Source: Marinomonas rhodophyticola (GTDB taxonomy: Bacteria > Pseudomonadota > Gammaproteobacteria > Pseudomonadales > Marinomonadaceae). From it: DNA of 64,000 bases. Position numbers and translations under genes: made by a program. Shown one piece after another: positions 30,100-39,123 of the stretch. Within the stretch, counting starts at the first letter, position 1. Each line of letters begins with the position of its first letter. The DNA is taken from contig NZ_JAPEUL010000006.1 of NCBI RefSeq assembly GCF_026113935.1, forward strand, positions 124,001 to 188,000. The letters are read 5' to 3'. The notes beneath the pieces are model-generated. The model made no database searches and was not told the origin of the DNA. It was given only the letters and a program-made list of their open reading frames with translations.

Positions 30100-30137
30100 G
30101 CCACAATACTTTAAAGTGACTCAACAAAACTCAAATG

Positions 30138-30160
30138 GGGAGCCTAGGCTCCCTATTTTA
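30138..30160 (+). terminator. Palindromic hairpin after ligC
   Basis: The 16-base perfect palindrome GGGAGCCTAGGCTCCC is followed by TATTTTATT. Its place 38 bases after ligC and before the aldo/keto reductase fits a terminator or a partial-readthrough attenuator. Confidence 0.65.
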
Positions 30161-30174
30161 TTAAGGATATTGTT

Positions 30175-31158
30175 ATGTCAAAACACCCTCATTTAACCAA
30201 TCCAAATATCGGCCTAGGCTGCATGAATTTATCCCATGCCTACGGCTCACCGGTTCCAGAAGAACAAGCAATAAAAGCCCTACATCAAGCCTTTGAGATG
30301 GGTTATCGTCATTTTGATACAGCCACATTATATGGCGGTGGCAATAATGAACTTTTAGTCGGTAAAGCACTGAAAGACCGCCGTGATGAGTTTTTCCTTG
30401 CCAGCAAATGCGGCATGGCAATGGTCGATGGCAAAAAAGAGATTAATGGTCGACCAGAAAACATTCGCAAACAATGCGAAGACAGCCTAAAGCGCCTGCA
30501 AACAGACCATATCGATTTGTATTATTTACATCGCCGCGACTTCAATGTGCCCATCGAAGAAAGCGCGGGTGCTCTGGGTGAGTTAGTAAAAGAAGGCAAA
30601 ATTGGCGCTGTCGGTTTATCCGAAGTGTCCGCTGAAACGCTAACTCGCGCTCATAACGAATTCCCGATTACCGCGATTCAATCAGAATATTCTTTATGGA
30701 CACGTAACCCAGAAATTTCCGTGTTAGAAGCCTGTAAAAAACTAGACATTACCTTTGTTGCCTTCAGTCCCTTAGCACGCGGATTCTTAACGGGCACATT
30801 AAAAGACGTGGCGGATTTAGAAGCCAAAGATATTCGTAACAATATGCCGCGCTTCAATGCAGAGCATTACCCAAACAATCTTGCCTTATTAAACGATTAC
30901 TTTGCTCTAGCAAAAGACATCGGTTGCACACCATCACAACTGGCTTTGGCTTGGCTCACTGCAAAAGATAAAAATATTGTCCCTATTCCGGGTACTCGTT
31001 CGGTTAATCATATGAAAGACAATTTTGAATCAGCGCAATTAAAGCTGGATGCCAAACAAGTCAGCTTACTAGACGAGATGATTAATCAACATAATGTACA
31101 TGGCACACGTTATACCGCCGCACAACAAGCGGAAATAGACACTGAAGAGTTCGCATAA
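30175..31158 (+). CDS. Aldo/keto reductase
   Basis: A 327-residue NADPH-dependent oxidoreductase with the complete AKR tetrad: Asp in HFDTATLYG, Tyr in the same motif, Lys in ASKCGM, and His in YYLHRRD. Also seen are IGAVGLSEVS, FVAFSPLARGFLTG and the cofactor-phosphate motif PIPGTRSVNHMKDN. It is like AKR12/13-type pyridoxal- or sugar-aldehyde reductases. It follows ligC by 75 bases with a hairpin between. Its substrate is unknown; clearing toxic semialdehydes is a reasonable inference from position only. Confidence 0.87.
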   Translation: MSKHPHLTNPNIGLGCMNLSHAYGSPVPEEQAIKALHQAFEMGYRHFDTATLYGGGNNELLVGKALKDRRDEFFLASKCGMAMVDGKKEINGRPENIRKQCEDSLKRLQTDHIDLYYLHRRDFNVPIEESAGALGELVKEGKIGAVGLSEVSAETLTRAHNEFPITAIQSEYSLWTRNPEISVLEACKKLDITFVAFSPLARGFLTGTLKDVADLEAKDIRNNMPRFNAEHYPNNLALLNDYFALAKDIGCTPSQLALAWLTAKDKNIVPIPGTRSVNHMKDNFESAQLKLDAKQVSLLDEMINQHNVHGTRYTAAQQAEIDTEEFA

Positions 31159-31175
31159 CCCTCTACAGCTTGCCT

Positions 31176-31221
31176 ATGATCCAATCGAATCTATAATATT
31201 TTTGAGATTCGATTGGATCAT
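31176..31221 (+). terminator. Perfect 17-bp hairpin after aldo/keto reductase
   Basis: ATGATCCAATCGAATCT (31176-31192) pairs perfectly with 31205-31221 across a 12-base AT-rich loop, followed by TTCTTC. It is unusually long and perfect for a terminator but well placed, 17 bases after the stop. Confidence 0.68.
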
Positions 31222-31352
31222 TTCTTCATAGCTAAATATCACTTTTTATTTGCGTCCCTGCGATCCTACTTATATGTTAAAAGGGTTATACGTTAGCTTG
31301 TTCATAAGACAACCTAGCCACTATTAATATATTGACTTCTTTGGGCCGTATT

Positions 31353-32106
31353 ATGGATCAAAACGACATCTCACCTGTATCTACTGCGAATTTACTGGGT
31401 ATCGAGTTTATCGAGATCGTCGCGCCTTCTTTAGAAAGCGTAACACCTCTTCTGACTGAACTAGGTTTTAGCCTTAGCGCCAAGCATCGACGTAAGGATG
31501 TATTCTTATTTCAACAAAATCAGCTAAAAATAATCATTAACTGCTCTCAAGATCCGATACTAGAAGCCTATGTGGGCGAAATGGGTATCGCACTTTTTGC
31601 GATCGCCTTCAAATGTGACGATGCTTCTACTGCTCATGCAGAATTCATAAAACGAGGAGCTTGGGATTCTTCCAACCACTCGAGCTTCAATGGAAGTCAA
31701 TATTCCAGGTATCGAAGGAATTGGCAGCACTCTAATTTATTTAGTTGATCAGGTACGTGATGACTTAAGTGTTTATGACATTGACTTTAAAACCATTCCA
31801 AGCACCTCTGAAAAAACACATGGCTCACTATCTCACTTCCATGAATTTACCATTCAAATTGATCCTGACCGAACTCAGACTTGCTTAACCTTCTTCGAAC
31901 GTCTTTTTGGCTTTCAGGCAAAAGATGAAGCTAGCTTGCAGCTTCCAGGCAAACACGCCGCTAGCTTGCGTTTTGTAGAATCTTCAGCCGAACAACACAA
32001 TACTGAATTTTTTAGCAAAATCACTTTCAAAGCGAATGAAAACAGCCCACTTCGCCATCAAGCTTTCACCAATGATGATCGCGCCTTTGCTATAGAGGTA
32101 ATCTAA
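31353..32106 (+). pseudogene. VOC/HPPD-like protein, detached QuiC C-terminal paralogue (frameshifted)
   Basis: Two frames join into about 250 residues that align with the C-terminal VOC domain of QuiC: ANLLGIEFIEIVAPSLESVT, then MEVNIPGIEGIGSTLIYLV (QuiC: GELNIPALRGIGDSLVYLV), then LSHFHEFTIQI. One base is extra near 31655 in CGAGGAGCTTGG; its removal gives GILPTTRASMEVNIPG. The QuiC metal residues H436 and H513 correspond here to non-histidines (E and S or a neighbour); only the final Glu appears kept. So dioxygenase-type chemistry is unlikely. It abuts the barrel gene at 32108, in reverse order to the fused QuiC. Confidence 0.7.
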
Positions 32107-32107
32107 T

Positions 32108-32929
32108 ATGCTGTCCATTGCAGCTAACCTTTTTCATAGTACGTTGGAAGAAAAATTTGCAGCGTTGGCTCAAGCAGGCTTTTTCAAAGTTGACCTAACA
32201 CACTCGGATTTTGGCGCTGATAAACGAGATATCGAACACATCGCAGAACTCTCCAAACGCAATGGCATTAAAATCAGCAGTGCCTCTAGCTTGCGAGAAT
32301 TTGGTGGAAATACAAATCATATTCATGAATACGATATGGACTTAGCTCGCAACTACCTAAAAACCCTAGCGCAACTGGATTGTCGTTTACTGGTTGTGAT
32401 GCCGCCAACCATTAGATCTAAAAATATAGACACAAACCAAATTTTAGCTGACCTTAGAGCATTAGCGAATTTGGCTATTCCTTATCGCATTAAAATTGCT
32501 TTAAAAGCGTTGCCTTGGTCGCCTTATATTGGCAGTTATCAAGCCGCCGCCACATTTTGCCGAGATGTGGACAGCCCAAATTTTGGGTTAGTCATTGATA
32601 CATTTCATTTCCTGAGCGAGTCAGAAGCGATTGATGTTCTTGAAGAAATTCCGACATCAGATATTTTTTTAGTACAATGCTCGGACTTCAATAGCAGTAT
32701 GACCTATTCACTTGAAGATCAGATCGAAACCTATCATCACAAGCGTTTAATCCCAGGAGATGGCTATTACGAAAGCAGCATTGTCACCTTAATAGAGCAC
32801 CTGCATAAACAAGGTTATCGTGGTGACTATTCAATTTTTGCCAATAACGCCATTTATAAAAACCTGCAAAACGATGAATTAATCTCTCGTATAAGTGACT
32901 TTCAAGAAGCTTGTCAGACGTTTCTTTAA
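32108..32929 (+). CDS. Sugar-isomerase-fold paralogue of 3-dehydroshikimate dehydratase
   Basis: A 273-residue TIM barrel homologous to the N-terminal domain of QuiC (LEEKFAALAQAGF, VIDTFHFLS, FLVQCSDFNS). Of the four QuiC metal ligands, Asp (D164) and Gln (Q190) remain, but E134 is replaced by Lys (ALKALPWS, K133) and E240 by a non-acidic residue (SIFANN). It is therefore probably not a functioning dehydratase of the known type. It starts one base after the VOC gene stop and so is co-translated with it. It could be a decayed copy, a structural partner or a new activity. Confidence 0.75.
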   Translation: MLSIAANLFHSTLEEKFAALAQAGFFKVDLTHSDFGADKRDIEHIAELSKRNGIKISSASSLREFGGNTNHIHEYDMDLARNYLKTLAQLDCRLLVVMPPTIRSKNIDTNQILADLRALANLAIPYRIKIALKALPWSPYIGSYQAAATFCRDVDSPNFGLVIDTFHFLSESEAIDVLEEIPTSDIFLVQCSDFNSSMTYSLEDQIETYHHKRLIPGDGYYESSIVTLIEHLHKQGYRGDYSIFANNAIYKNLQNDELISRISDFQEACQTFL

Positions 32930-32945
32930 TGACAAGGATAAAAGC

Positions 32946-32985
32946 AAAAAAGGCCGTCTTTCTAAAGTAGCAAAGCGGCCTTTTT
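32946..32985. terminator. Bidirectional terminator
   Basis: AAAAAGGCCG and CGGCCTTTTT form the stem. T-runs occur on both strands, between the rightward barrel gene and the leftward pycB. Confidence 0.82.
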
Positions 32986-33023
32986 AGACTCTATTTCATT
33001 AGCGTCTTATGACAAAGTCTGAA

Positions 33024-34832
33024 CTATATAATCTCTATCAACATCTCACCCGGTGTGACTCGATCGCCTTTTTTAACGAAAACGCCTTTTACCGTACCCG
33101 TCACGTTGGCATGTACTTCGGTTTCCATCTTCATCGCTTCCGTGACAAGCACCGCTTGACCTGCAGTCACTGTGTCGCCTTCTTTCACCAGGACATCAAT
33201 GATATTGCCCGGCATCGCTGCGCTAACATGGCCCGGCACTGTCGCACGAGATCGACCAGAACCGCCGTCAGACACGTATTCGTTTAACGATTCGAATACT
33301 ACCTCTTCTGGCATACCATCCAAAGACAGGTACAACTTGCGTTTACCAACACCAAAGTCACCGACACCCGTGATTTCCACATTGTAAACTTCACCATGCA
33401 CATCAATCTTGAACTCAGTTGCTAAACCACCTGCCGCGGCGCCTTGACCCGCTTGTTCTGGCGGTAGCAAGACTTCAGGAACCAAGGTGCCATCGGCACG
33501 TTGCTGCAAGAATTCACGGCCTAACTCAGGAAACATAGCAAAAGTAAGTACATCTTCTTCTGATTTCGCTAACTCACCGATTTCATTGCGCAACTTATAT
33601 AGCTCTGGCGACAAGGAATCCGCCGGACGCGCGTCGTTCACCGCTTCATTACCTACCGCTTTCTTCTGCACATCAGGATTCACTGCCGCTGGCGGTTGAC
33701 CGTAACCCCCCAATAAATAGCGCTTTACTTCGTTGGTGATGGTTTTGTAACGCTGACCAGCCAACACGTTATAAACCGCTTGTGTCCCCACAATTTGCGA
33801 CGTTGGTGTGACCAAAGGCGGATAACCAAGATCGGCACGAACACGAGGAATTTCGGCAAACACTTCACGAATCTTGTCTAACGCATTTTGCTCTTTCAAC
33901 TGATTCGCCAAGTTGGACATCATGCCACCCGGTACTTGGTTGATCTGTACAGACACATCTTCACGAGTATATTCACTTTCAAATTGATGATACTTTTTAC
34001 GAACATCACGGAAGTAATCGGCAATTTCTGACAACAAGGTCAAATCTAAACCCGTGTCGTAATCGGTATCTTTCAAAGCCGCCACTTGAGTCTCAGTGGC
34101 TGGATGACTGGTGCCGCTGGCAAAAGATGAAATCGCGGTATCAATACGATCTGCCCCCGCCTCAATGGCTTTAAGCTGACACAAAGGTGCCAAGCCTGAC
34201 GTCGAGTGACTATGCACTACCAAGGGTAAATTGACCGCTTCTTTGATGGCTTTCACCAGATCATAAGTCGCATAAGGCGTTAGTAACCCCGCCATGTCTT
34301 TAATGGCAATAGAGTCTGCGCCCATAGCTTGCATCGCTTTGGCTTGCTCGACGAATAACGCCAGCGTGTGCACAGGACTGGTCGTATAACAAATCGTACC
34401 TTGGGCATGTTTACCGGCTTTTTTCACCGCTTTCATCGCGGTTTCAATATTGCGTAAATCGTTTAGTGCATCAAATACACGAAACACATCAATGCCGTTA
34501 TCGGCCGCTTTTTGCACAAAGGCTTCCACCACATCGTCGGCATAATGGCGATAACCCAATAGGTTTTGACCACGCAATAACATTTGCAAACGGGTATTTG
34601 GTAAAGCCGCACGCAATTGGCGTAAACGCTCCCAAGGATCTTCTTTCAAGAAGCGTACGCACGCGTCAAAGGTCGCGCCGCCCCACACTTCTAAAGACCA
34701 AAAACCCACTTGATCAAGTTTCTCACAAATAGGTAGCATGTCTTCCGTACGCATACGAGTGGCAATTAGCGATTGGTGAGCATCGCGCAAGGTCACATCT
34801 GTCACTTGTATTGTTTGTTTCACTTGACTCAT
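33024..34832 (-). CDS. pycB: Pyruvate carboxylase subunit B / oxaloacetate decarboxylase alpha
   Basis: Carboxyltransferase plus biotin carrier subunit, 602 residues. The HMGL-like TIM barrel opens with VTDVTLRDAHQSLIATRM and has SLEVWGGATFDACVRFL, MLLRGQNLLGY, DSIAIKDMAGLL and VVHSHSTSGLA. A conserved PYC/OADA domain and a Pro/Ala/Gly linker follow, then the biotinyl domain with VTEAMKMETEV, where the Lys carries biotin. It is 17 bases after pycA, so with a biotin carboxylase partner and no oadB/oadG nearby, pyruvate carboxylase is preferred over the sodium-pump decarboxylase. It replenishes oxaloacetate during growth on pyruvate-yielding aromatics. Confidence 0.88.
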   Translation of the reverse strand: MSQVKQTIQVTDVTLRDAHQSLIATRMRTEDMLPICEKLDQVGFWSLEVWGGATFDACVRFLKEDPWERLRQLRAALPNTRLQMLLRGQNLLGYRHYADDVVEAFVQKAADNGIDVFRVFDALNDLRNIETAMKAVKKAGKHAQGTICYTTSPVHTLALFVEQAKAMQAMGADSIAIKDMAGLLTPYATYDLVKAIKEAVNLPLVVHSHSTSGLAPLCQLKAIEAGADRIDTAISSFASGTSHPATETQVAALKDTDYDTGLDLTLLSEIADYFRDVRKKYHQFESEYTREDVSVQINQVPGGMMSNLANQLKEQNALDKIREVFAEIPRVRADLGYPPLVTPTSQIVGTQAVYNVLAGQRYKTITNEVKRYLLGGYGQPPAAVNPDVQKKAVGNEAVNDARPADSLSPELYKLRNEIGELAKSEEDVLTFAMFPELGREFLQQRADGTLVPEVLLPPEQAGQGAAAGGLATEFKIDVHGEVYNVEITGVGDFGVGKRKLYLSLDGMPEEVVFESLNEYVSDGGSGRSRATVPGHVSAAMPGNIIDVLVKEGDTVTAGQAVLVTEAMKMETEVHANVTGTVKGVFVKKGDRVTPGEMLIEII

Positions 34833-34849
34833 TTTCTTCCTCCTGCGGA

Positions 34850-36266
34850 TTATCGACCAACATGCGCTGCAATAGCGGCTGCCAATACCAAAGCGATATC
34901 ACTTGGATGGCGTCTCACGGAATAATTTAATAATTCAGGGTGCGCGGGAACGAATCCAGTATTGAATTTCCCTTTGATAAAATCTGGGTGTTTCAGAATT
35001 TGCTGATAATAATTGGCGGTGGTTTTAATGCCATGCAAACGCATATCATCAATAGCGCGTCGACCACGCGCCACCATCTCATCCCATGTCAATGCCCACA
35101 CCACCAGCTTCAAACACATGGAATCAAAGTAAGGTGGAATCTCGTAACCCGTATAAATCGCGGTATCAACACGCACCCCAGGCCCACCCGAGCGCGTAAT
35201 AATGCGTAATACGACCAAAGCTGGGTAAAAAATCGTTCTTGGGGTCTTCCGCGTTAATGCGGAACTGCATCGCATAACCACGATAGGCAATGTCTTCTTG
35301 GCGGAAGTTAAGGGGCAAGCCTGCAGCAATACGAAGCTGCTCACGGACAATATCAACCCCTGTAATTTGCTCGGTAATCGTATGCTCAACCTGTACTCGG
35401 GTATTCATTTCCATGAAATAGACTTCGTTGCCAGACAACAAAAACTCTACCGTTCCAGCATTGACGTAATTCACCGCTTTGGCGGCTCGCACCGCGAGAT
35501 CACAGATATATTGACGCTGTTCTGGGGTAAGTTGTGGACTCGGCGCAATTTCGATCAATTTTTGATTACGACGCTGTATCGAACAATCACGCTCAAACAA
35601 ATGCACGGCGTTACCTTGAGAGTCGGCTAATACTTGGACCTCAATATGGCAAGGATCAACAATGCACTTTTCTAAAAATACTTCTGCAGAACCAAAAGCT
35701 TTGGTCGCTTCTGAAATAACACGAGGATACTGCGAGGCTAATTCTGCTGGTGTATCACAGCGCCGAATACCTCGACCGCCACCACCAGAGGTGGCCTTAA
35801 TCATCACCGGGTAACCAATTTTTCCTGCCAAACTTAATGCTTCATCAAGGTTCGCTAAATTCCCTTCGGAGCCTGGCGTGATCGGAATCCCTGCCGCACG
35901 CATACTATCGCGGGCTTGAGTTTTATCACCCATTTTATGAATAACAGAAGAATGAGGCCCAATAAAAGCAATGCCTTTTTGCTCACATAGCTCGGCAAAG
36001 CGCGCGTTCTCAGACAAAAAACCATAACCGGGATGAATCGCATCACAGCCGGTCTCGATGGCTAGGTTAACCAAACGCAAAGGGTCTAAATAACCCGCAA
36101 GAGGGTCCTCACCCAACGAATAAGATTCATCCGCCCGTTTGACATGCAAGGCATATCGATCCGGTTCCGTGAAAATCGCCACAGAGCGAATCCCAGCCTC
36201 TGCACAAGCGCGAATGATACGAACCGCAATTTCACCTCGGTTAGCAATCAACACTTTTTTTAACAT
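34850..36266 (-). pseudogene. pycA: Pyruvate carboxylase subunit A, biotin carboxylase (frameshifted)
   Basis: ATP-dependent biotin carboxylase of about 471 residues. The first frame shows KKVLIANRGEIAVRIIRACA, HPGYGFLSEN, KATSGGGGRGIR, the catalytic EMNTRVQVEHTITE and QFRINAEDP. After FGRITHYYA the frame breaks near 35191; removing one inserted base in GCGCTCGGG restores GGPGVRVDTAIYTGYEIPPY and DSMCLKLVVWA to the stop at 34850. The gene leads the pycAB operon and is divergent from a LysR gene. Such an enzyme should be needed here, so sequence error is more likely than loss. Confidence 0.88.
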
Positions 36267-36449
36267 GAGTCACTCCTTTCTTATTTGAAGAGATCACTGT
36301 ACAACGTCGCCAGCACAACTTTTGTACAAATATCTCTGAATATTCAGACTACTCAAAGATCAACCAAAGTAGAAATTGATATTACGATATTTATGTATAA
36401 GCTATTCGTGATACATAGTTAATGGATAACGCAAGAGGAAACAAAAACA

Positions 36450-37400
36450 ATGCCTCAAAGTGTACAAAGTTTAGTCAACCGACTCACTTTTAGACAATTA
36501 CAAGTTTTTAGGTGTGTTTATGAATTAAATAGCTACAGTCGAGCTGGCGACATGCTCGGCCTGACTCAACCTGCGGTTAGCAATCAAATACGACAGCTTG
36601 AACAAGCACTGGAACAACCCTTGTTTGAATACGTCGGCCGCCAGCTTTACAGCACAGCCACAGCCAAACGCTTAGCTCAGTGCATTCATGTTATGTTTGA
36701 TGAAATCGAGCGATTCCAGCAAGACTTATCCGCTGAAACAGGGCTAATATCAGGTGAATTAACCTTAGTAGCAGTCAGTACGGCACAACATGTAGTACCT
36801 TACTTACTTCGGGCGTATACCAGCTTGCATCCAAATGTGACAGTAAACGTAGAAATTATGAATCGTGCCGCCGCGATTGAACGCTTCAATGAAAGTCATG
36901 ATGAATTAACCATTATGGGATTGGTGCCAAACGATAAACCCATGTTTAGCATACCTTTTTTGAACAATGAGTTAATCGCTGTCGTGCCACGAAACCATCC
37001 TCTTCTTGCTCTAGAAGATGTCTCACTAAATACCTTTTTAGAATACAACTTACTACTGCGAGAAGCGGGTTCAGGCAGTCGATTAGCACTCGAACTGCAT
37101 TGTCAAAAGCAACGCGTTCGCTTGCAAGCAGGTATGGAAATAGGCTCCAATGACGCCATAAAACACGCCGTCATAGCCGGACTAGGTGTCGCGGTTTTAC
37201 CCAAATTAGGCGTTCTTTCCGAGCTCACACTGGGTTCCCTAATCGAACTGCCGATCAGAGACTTCCCTCTTCGTCGCTCTTGGTGCTTGATCCATCCCCA
37301 AGGCCGTCATCCAACGCCGACAATGCGCTCCTTTATTGACTACATCCAACAAAATATTGGTCAGTTTGAAACCATGTTTTCCCGAATGGCTGAGAGGTAG
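36450..37400 (+). CDS. LysR-type regulator divergent from pycAB
   Basis: A 316-residue LTTR with HTH at about 10-70 (LTFRQLQVFRCVYELNSYSR, LGLTQPAVSNQIRQLEQ) and a CbbR/CysB-like effector domain (GELTLVAVSTAQHVVPYLL, IGSNDAIKHAVIAGLGVAVL). It starts 184 bases from pycA in the opposite direction. In Pseudomonas a LysR protein, PycR, occupies the same place beside pycAB, so this is the likely counterpart. It probably regulates pycAB and itself. The ligand is unknown. Confidence 0.82.
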   Translation: MPQSVQSLVNRLTFRQLQVFRCVYELNSYSRAGDMLGLTQPAVSNQIRQLEQALEQPLFEYVGRQLYSTATAKRLAQCIHVMFDEIERFQQDLSAETGLISGELTLVAVSTAQHVVPYLLRAYTSLHPNVTVNVEIMNRAAAIERFNESHDELTIMGLVPNDKPMFSIPFLNNELIAVVPRNHPLLALEDVSLNTFLEYNLLLREAGSGSRLALELHCQKQRVRLQAGMEIGSNDAIKHAVIAGLGVAVLPKLGVLSELTLGSLIELPIRDFPLRRSWCLIHPQGRHPTPTMRSFIDYIQQNIGQFETMFSRMAER

Positions 37401-37544
37401 TAGACGCAAGGTCATTACAGTTAGACAAAACCAACACCTTGTGTAGCCAGTTCACTCCTCCATCATTTTTTCCTGCTAAAAAGCAAACAACCAATGACAA
37501 AGAGTTACTCAAACTAAGTGAACTATTAACAAACATCACACGTA

Positions 37545-37560
37545 TGTGACACTTATCACA
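37545..37560. promoter_or_regulatory. CRP/Vfr-type binding site
   Basis: TGTGACACTTATCACA is an exact TGTGA-N6-TCACA palindrome. It lies 116 bases upstream of the first PAS chemoreceptor gene, and a TAAAAT -10-like hexamer at 37584-37589 puts its centre near -44, compatible with CRP activation. The match is to the enteric consensus; the native regulator is inferred. Confidence 0.7.
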
Positions 37561-37675
37561 CATTAAACCCAAGCATTACAGTGTAAAATTCAATCAGCTT
37601 TGTAGATACATACCTGCACGAAACAAGGGGAATGCAGCTGCCTTACAGACACTCCCACCCAAGCGAGGAACCGTC

Positions 37676-38980
37676 ATGTTTTTTACCAAACAAAAGAAAA
37701 CCATCAATGAAACTCTACCTCAAAGCGAAGGTTCAGCCTTAATTTTGGCTATGAAGAAATTTTGCGCATCCATTAGCTTTTTACCAGATGGTACAGTATT
37801 AGATGCCAATGCATTATTCCTTGATACAGTGGGCTACTCACTAGAAGAAATCCAAGGACAGAAACACGCTCTATTTTGCCCAACTGAAGTCATTTCTAGT
37901 CTCGATTACAAGAACTTTTGGTCAGATTTAGCCGCAGGCAAAAGCAAACAAGGCACATTTTTACGCAAAAACAAAAGCGGCTCAGATATTTGGCTTGAAG
38001 CCACCTACTTTCCAGTTGAGATAAATGGGAAGATCATCAAAGTCATTAAAATTGCTTCCGATGTCACTCGAAACAAAATAATTGCAGATAGCCAAAGTGC
38101 GGTCTACAACGCTATAGATAGGTCTTCAGCGACCATCGAGTTTATACCTGACGGTACCATTATCACAGCGAATGATAACTTTATTTCTACAATGGGATAT
38201 CGCTCTCAAAAAGACATCATTGGTCAACATCATCGTCAATTTTGCACGCCAGAATTTTACCAAGAAAACCCTCATTTCTGGGCAGAGCTGGCCAACGGTG
38301 ACTTCAAAACCGGACAGTTCAAACGCATCAATAAACAAGGCAAAACCGTTTGGCTAGAAGCAAGCTATAACCCAATTTTTGATCAATTTGGCAAGGTGAT
38401 TAAAATACTCAAAGTAGCCTCAGATATTACCGAACGAATCAACACGCAACTAGCCGTTCAACACGCGGCAGAAGTGGCACATTCAACCTCTGTTGAGACC
38501 GCCAAGGTTTCTGAAAATGGTGCAGATATCTTACGTCGCACTGTTGAGACGTCTGATAAAATCATTGCAGATATTGAAGTATCTACAAACCTTATTGAGC
38601 AATTAAATCATCAGTCGCAAAACATAGCTAAGATCGTTAACTCCATTGGATCAATTGCCGATCAAACCAATTTGTTAGCACTAAACGCAGCGATAGAAGC
38701 CGCTCGCGCTGGAGAAAACGGTAGAGGCTTTGCTGTTGTCGCAGATGAAGTTCGCACACTTGCCGCCAGAACAAGTGCGTCAACGGTCGAAATTGAAGAC
38801 ATGGTAAAACAAAATAGCAATTTAACCCTCCAAGCAAAAAACAGTATGAGCAAAGTTAGTGAACGCTCAAGTGAAAACGCTCAATTAATCAATGAAGCAT
38901 CGTGCATCATTGATGAAATATTAAAAGGCGCGAAACACGTATCAAACACAGTAAGCAAATTGTTGCATACAGAAAAGTAA
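37676..38980 (+). CDS. Soluble PAS-PAS methyl-accepting chemotaxis protein (BdlA-like), copy 1
   Basis: A 434-residue chemoreceptor with no membrane segment. Two PAS domains (about 25-135 and 145-260) each carry the GxxHxxFC haem/flavin-PAS-like signature, here [11 protein letters not shown] and [12 protein letters not shown], each ending in VIKI(L)KIASDVT-type sequence. A short signalling domain follows with [20 protein letters not shown] and [14 protein letters not shown]. The order matches BdlA, which links intracellular redox or nutrient state to motility and biofilm dispersal. It may respond to energy state rather than outside ligands. A CRP-type site precedes it. Confidence 0.88.
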   Translation: MFFTKQKKTINETLPQSEGSALILAMKKFCASISFLPDGTVLDANALFLDTVGYSLEEIQGQKHALFCPTEVISSLDYKNFWSDLAAGKSKQGTFLRKNKSGSDIWLEATYFPVEINGKIIKVIKIASDVTRNKIIADSQSAVYNAIDRSSATIEFIPDGTIITANDNFISTMGYRSQKDIIGQHHRQFCTPEFYQENPHFWAELANGDFKTGQFKRINKQGKTVWLEASYNPIFDQFGKVIKILKVASDITERINTQLAVQHAAEVAHSTSVETAKVSENGADILRRTVETSDKIIADIEVSTNLIEQLNHQSQNIAKIVNSIGSIADQTNLLALNAAIEAARAGENGRGFAVVADEVRTLAARTSASTVEIEDMVKQNSNLTLQAKNSMSKVSERSSENAQLINEASCIIDEILKGAKHVSNTVSKLLHTEK

Positions 38981-39039
38981 TTGCTTCTTCTTATCAAAAG
39001 GATAACTAACCGTTACATTTCAGGACACTTTCACTACAG

Positions 39040-39064
39040 CTATAGATATAAACACCATCTATAG
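39040..39064. repeat. Inverted repeat upstream of second PAS receptor
   Basis: CTATAGAT and ATCTATAG flank a 9-base spacer, 60 bases before the second receptor start. It may be an operator; no family is assignable. Confidence 0.4.
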
Positions 39065-39123
39065 TCTGATTATAAATTCAGCAATGAAATCAAAAAGCAT
39101 GCAAGGCTAGGGAGAAGAAGCAA

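Noticed and set aside
33024-34832. Sodium-pumping oxaloacetate decarboxylase
   Set aside because: No oadB or oadG is nearby, and a biotin carboxylase subunit is directly upstream, which fits two-subunit pyruvate carboxylase.
37224-37229. Modified GAGCTC as an invariable error site
   Set aside because: GAGCTC is intact here and at 54074 within good frames, so the context effect is at most partial.
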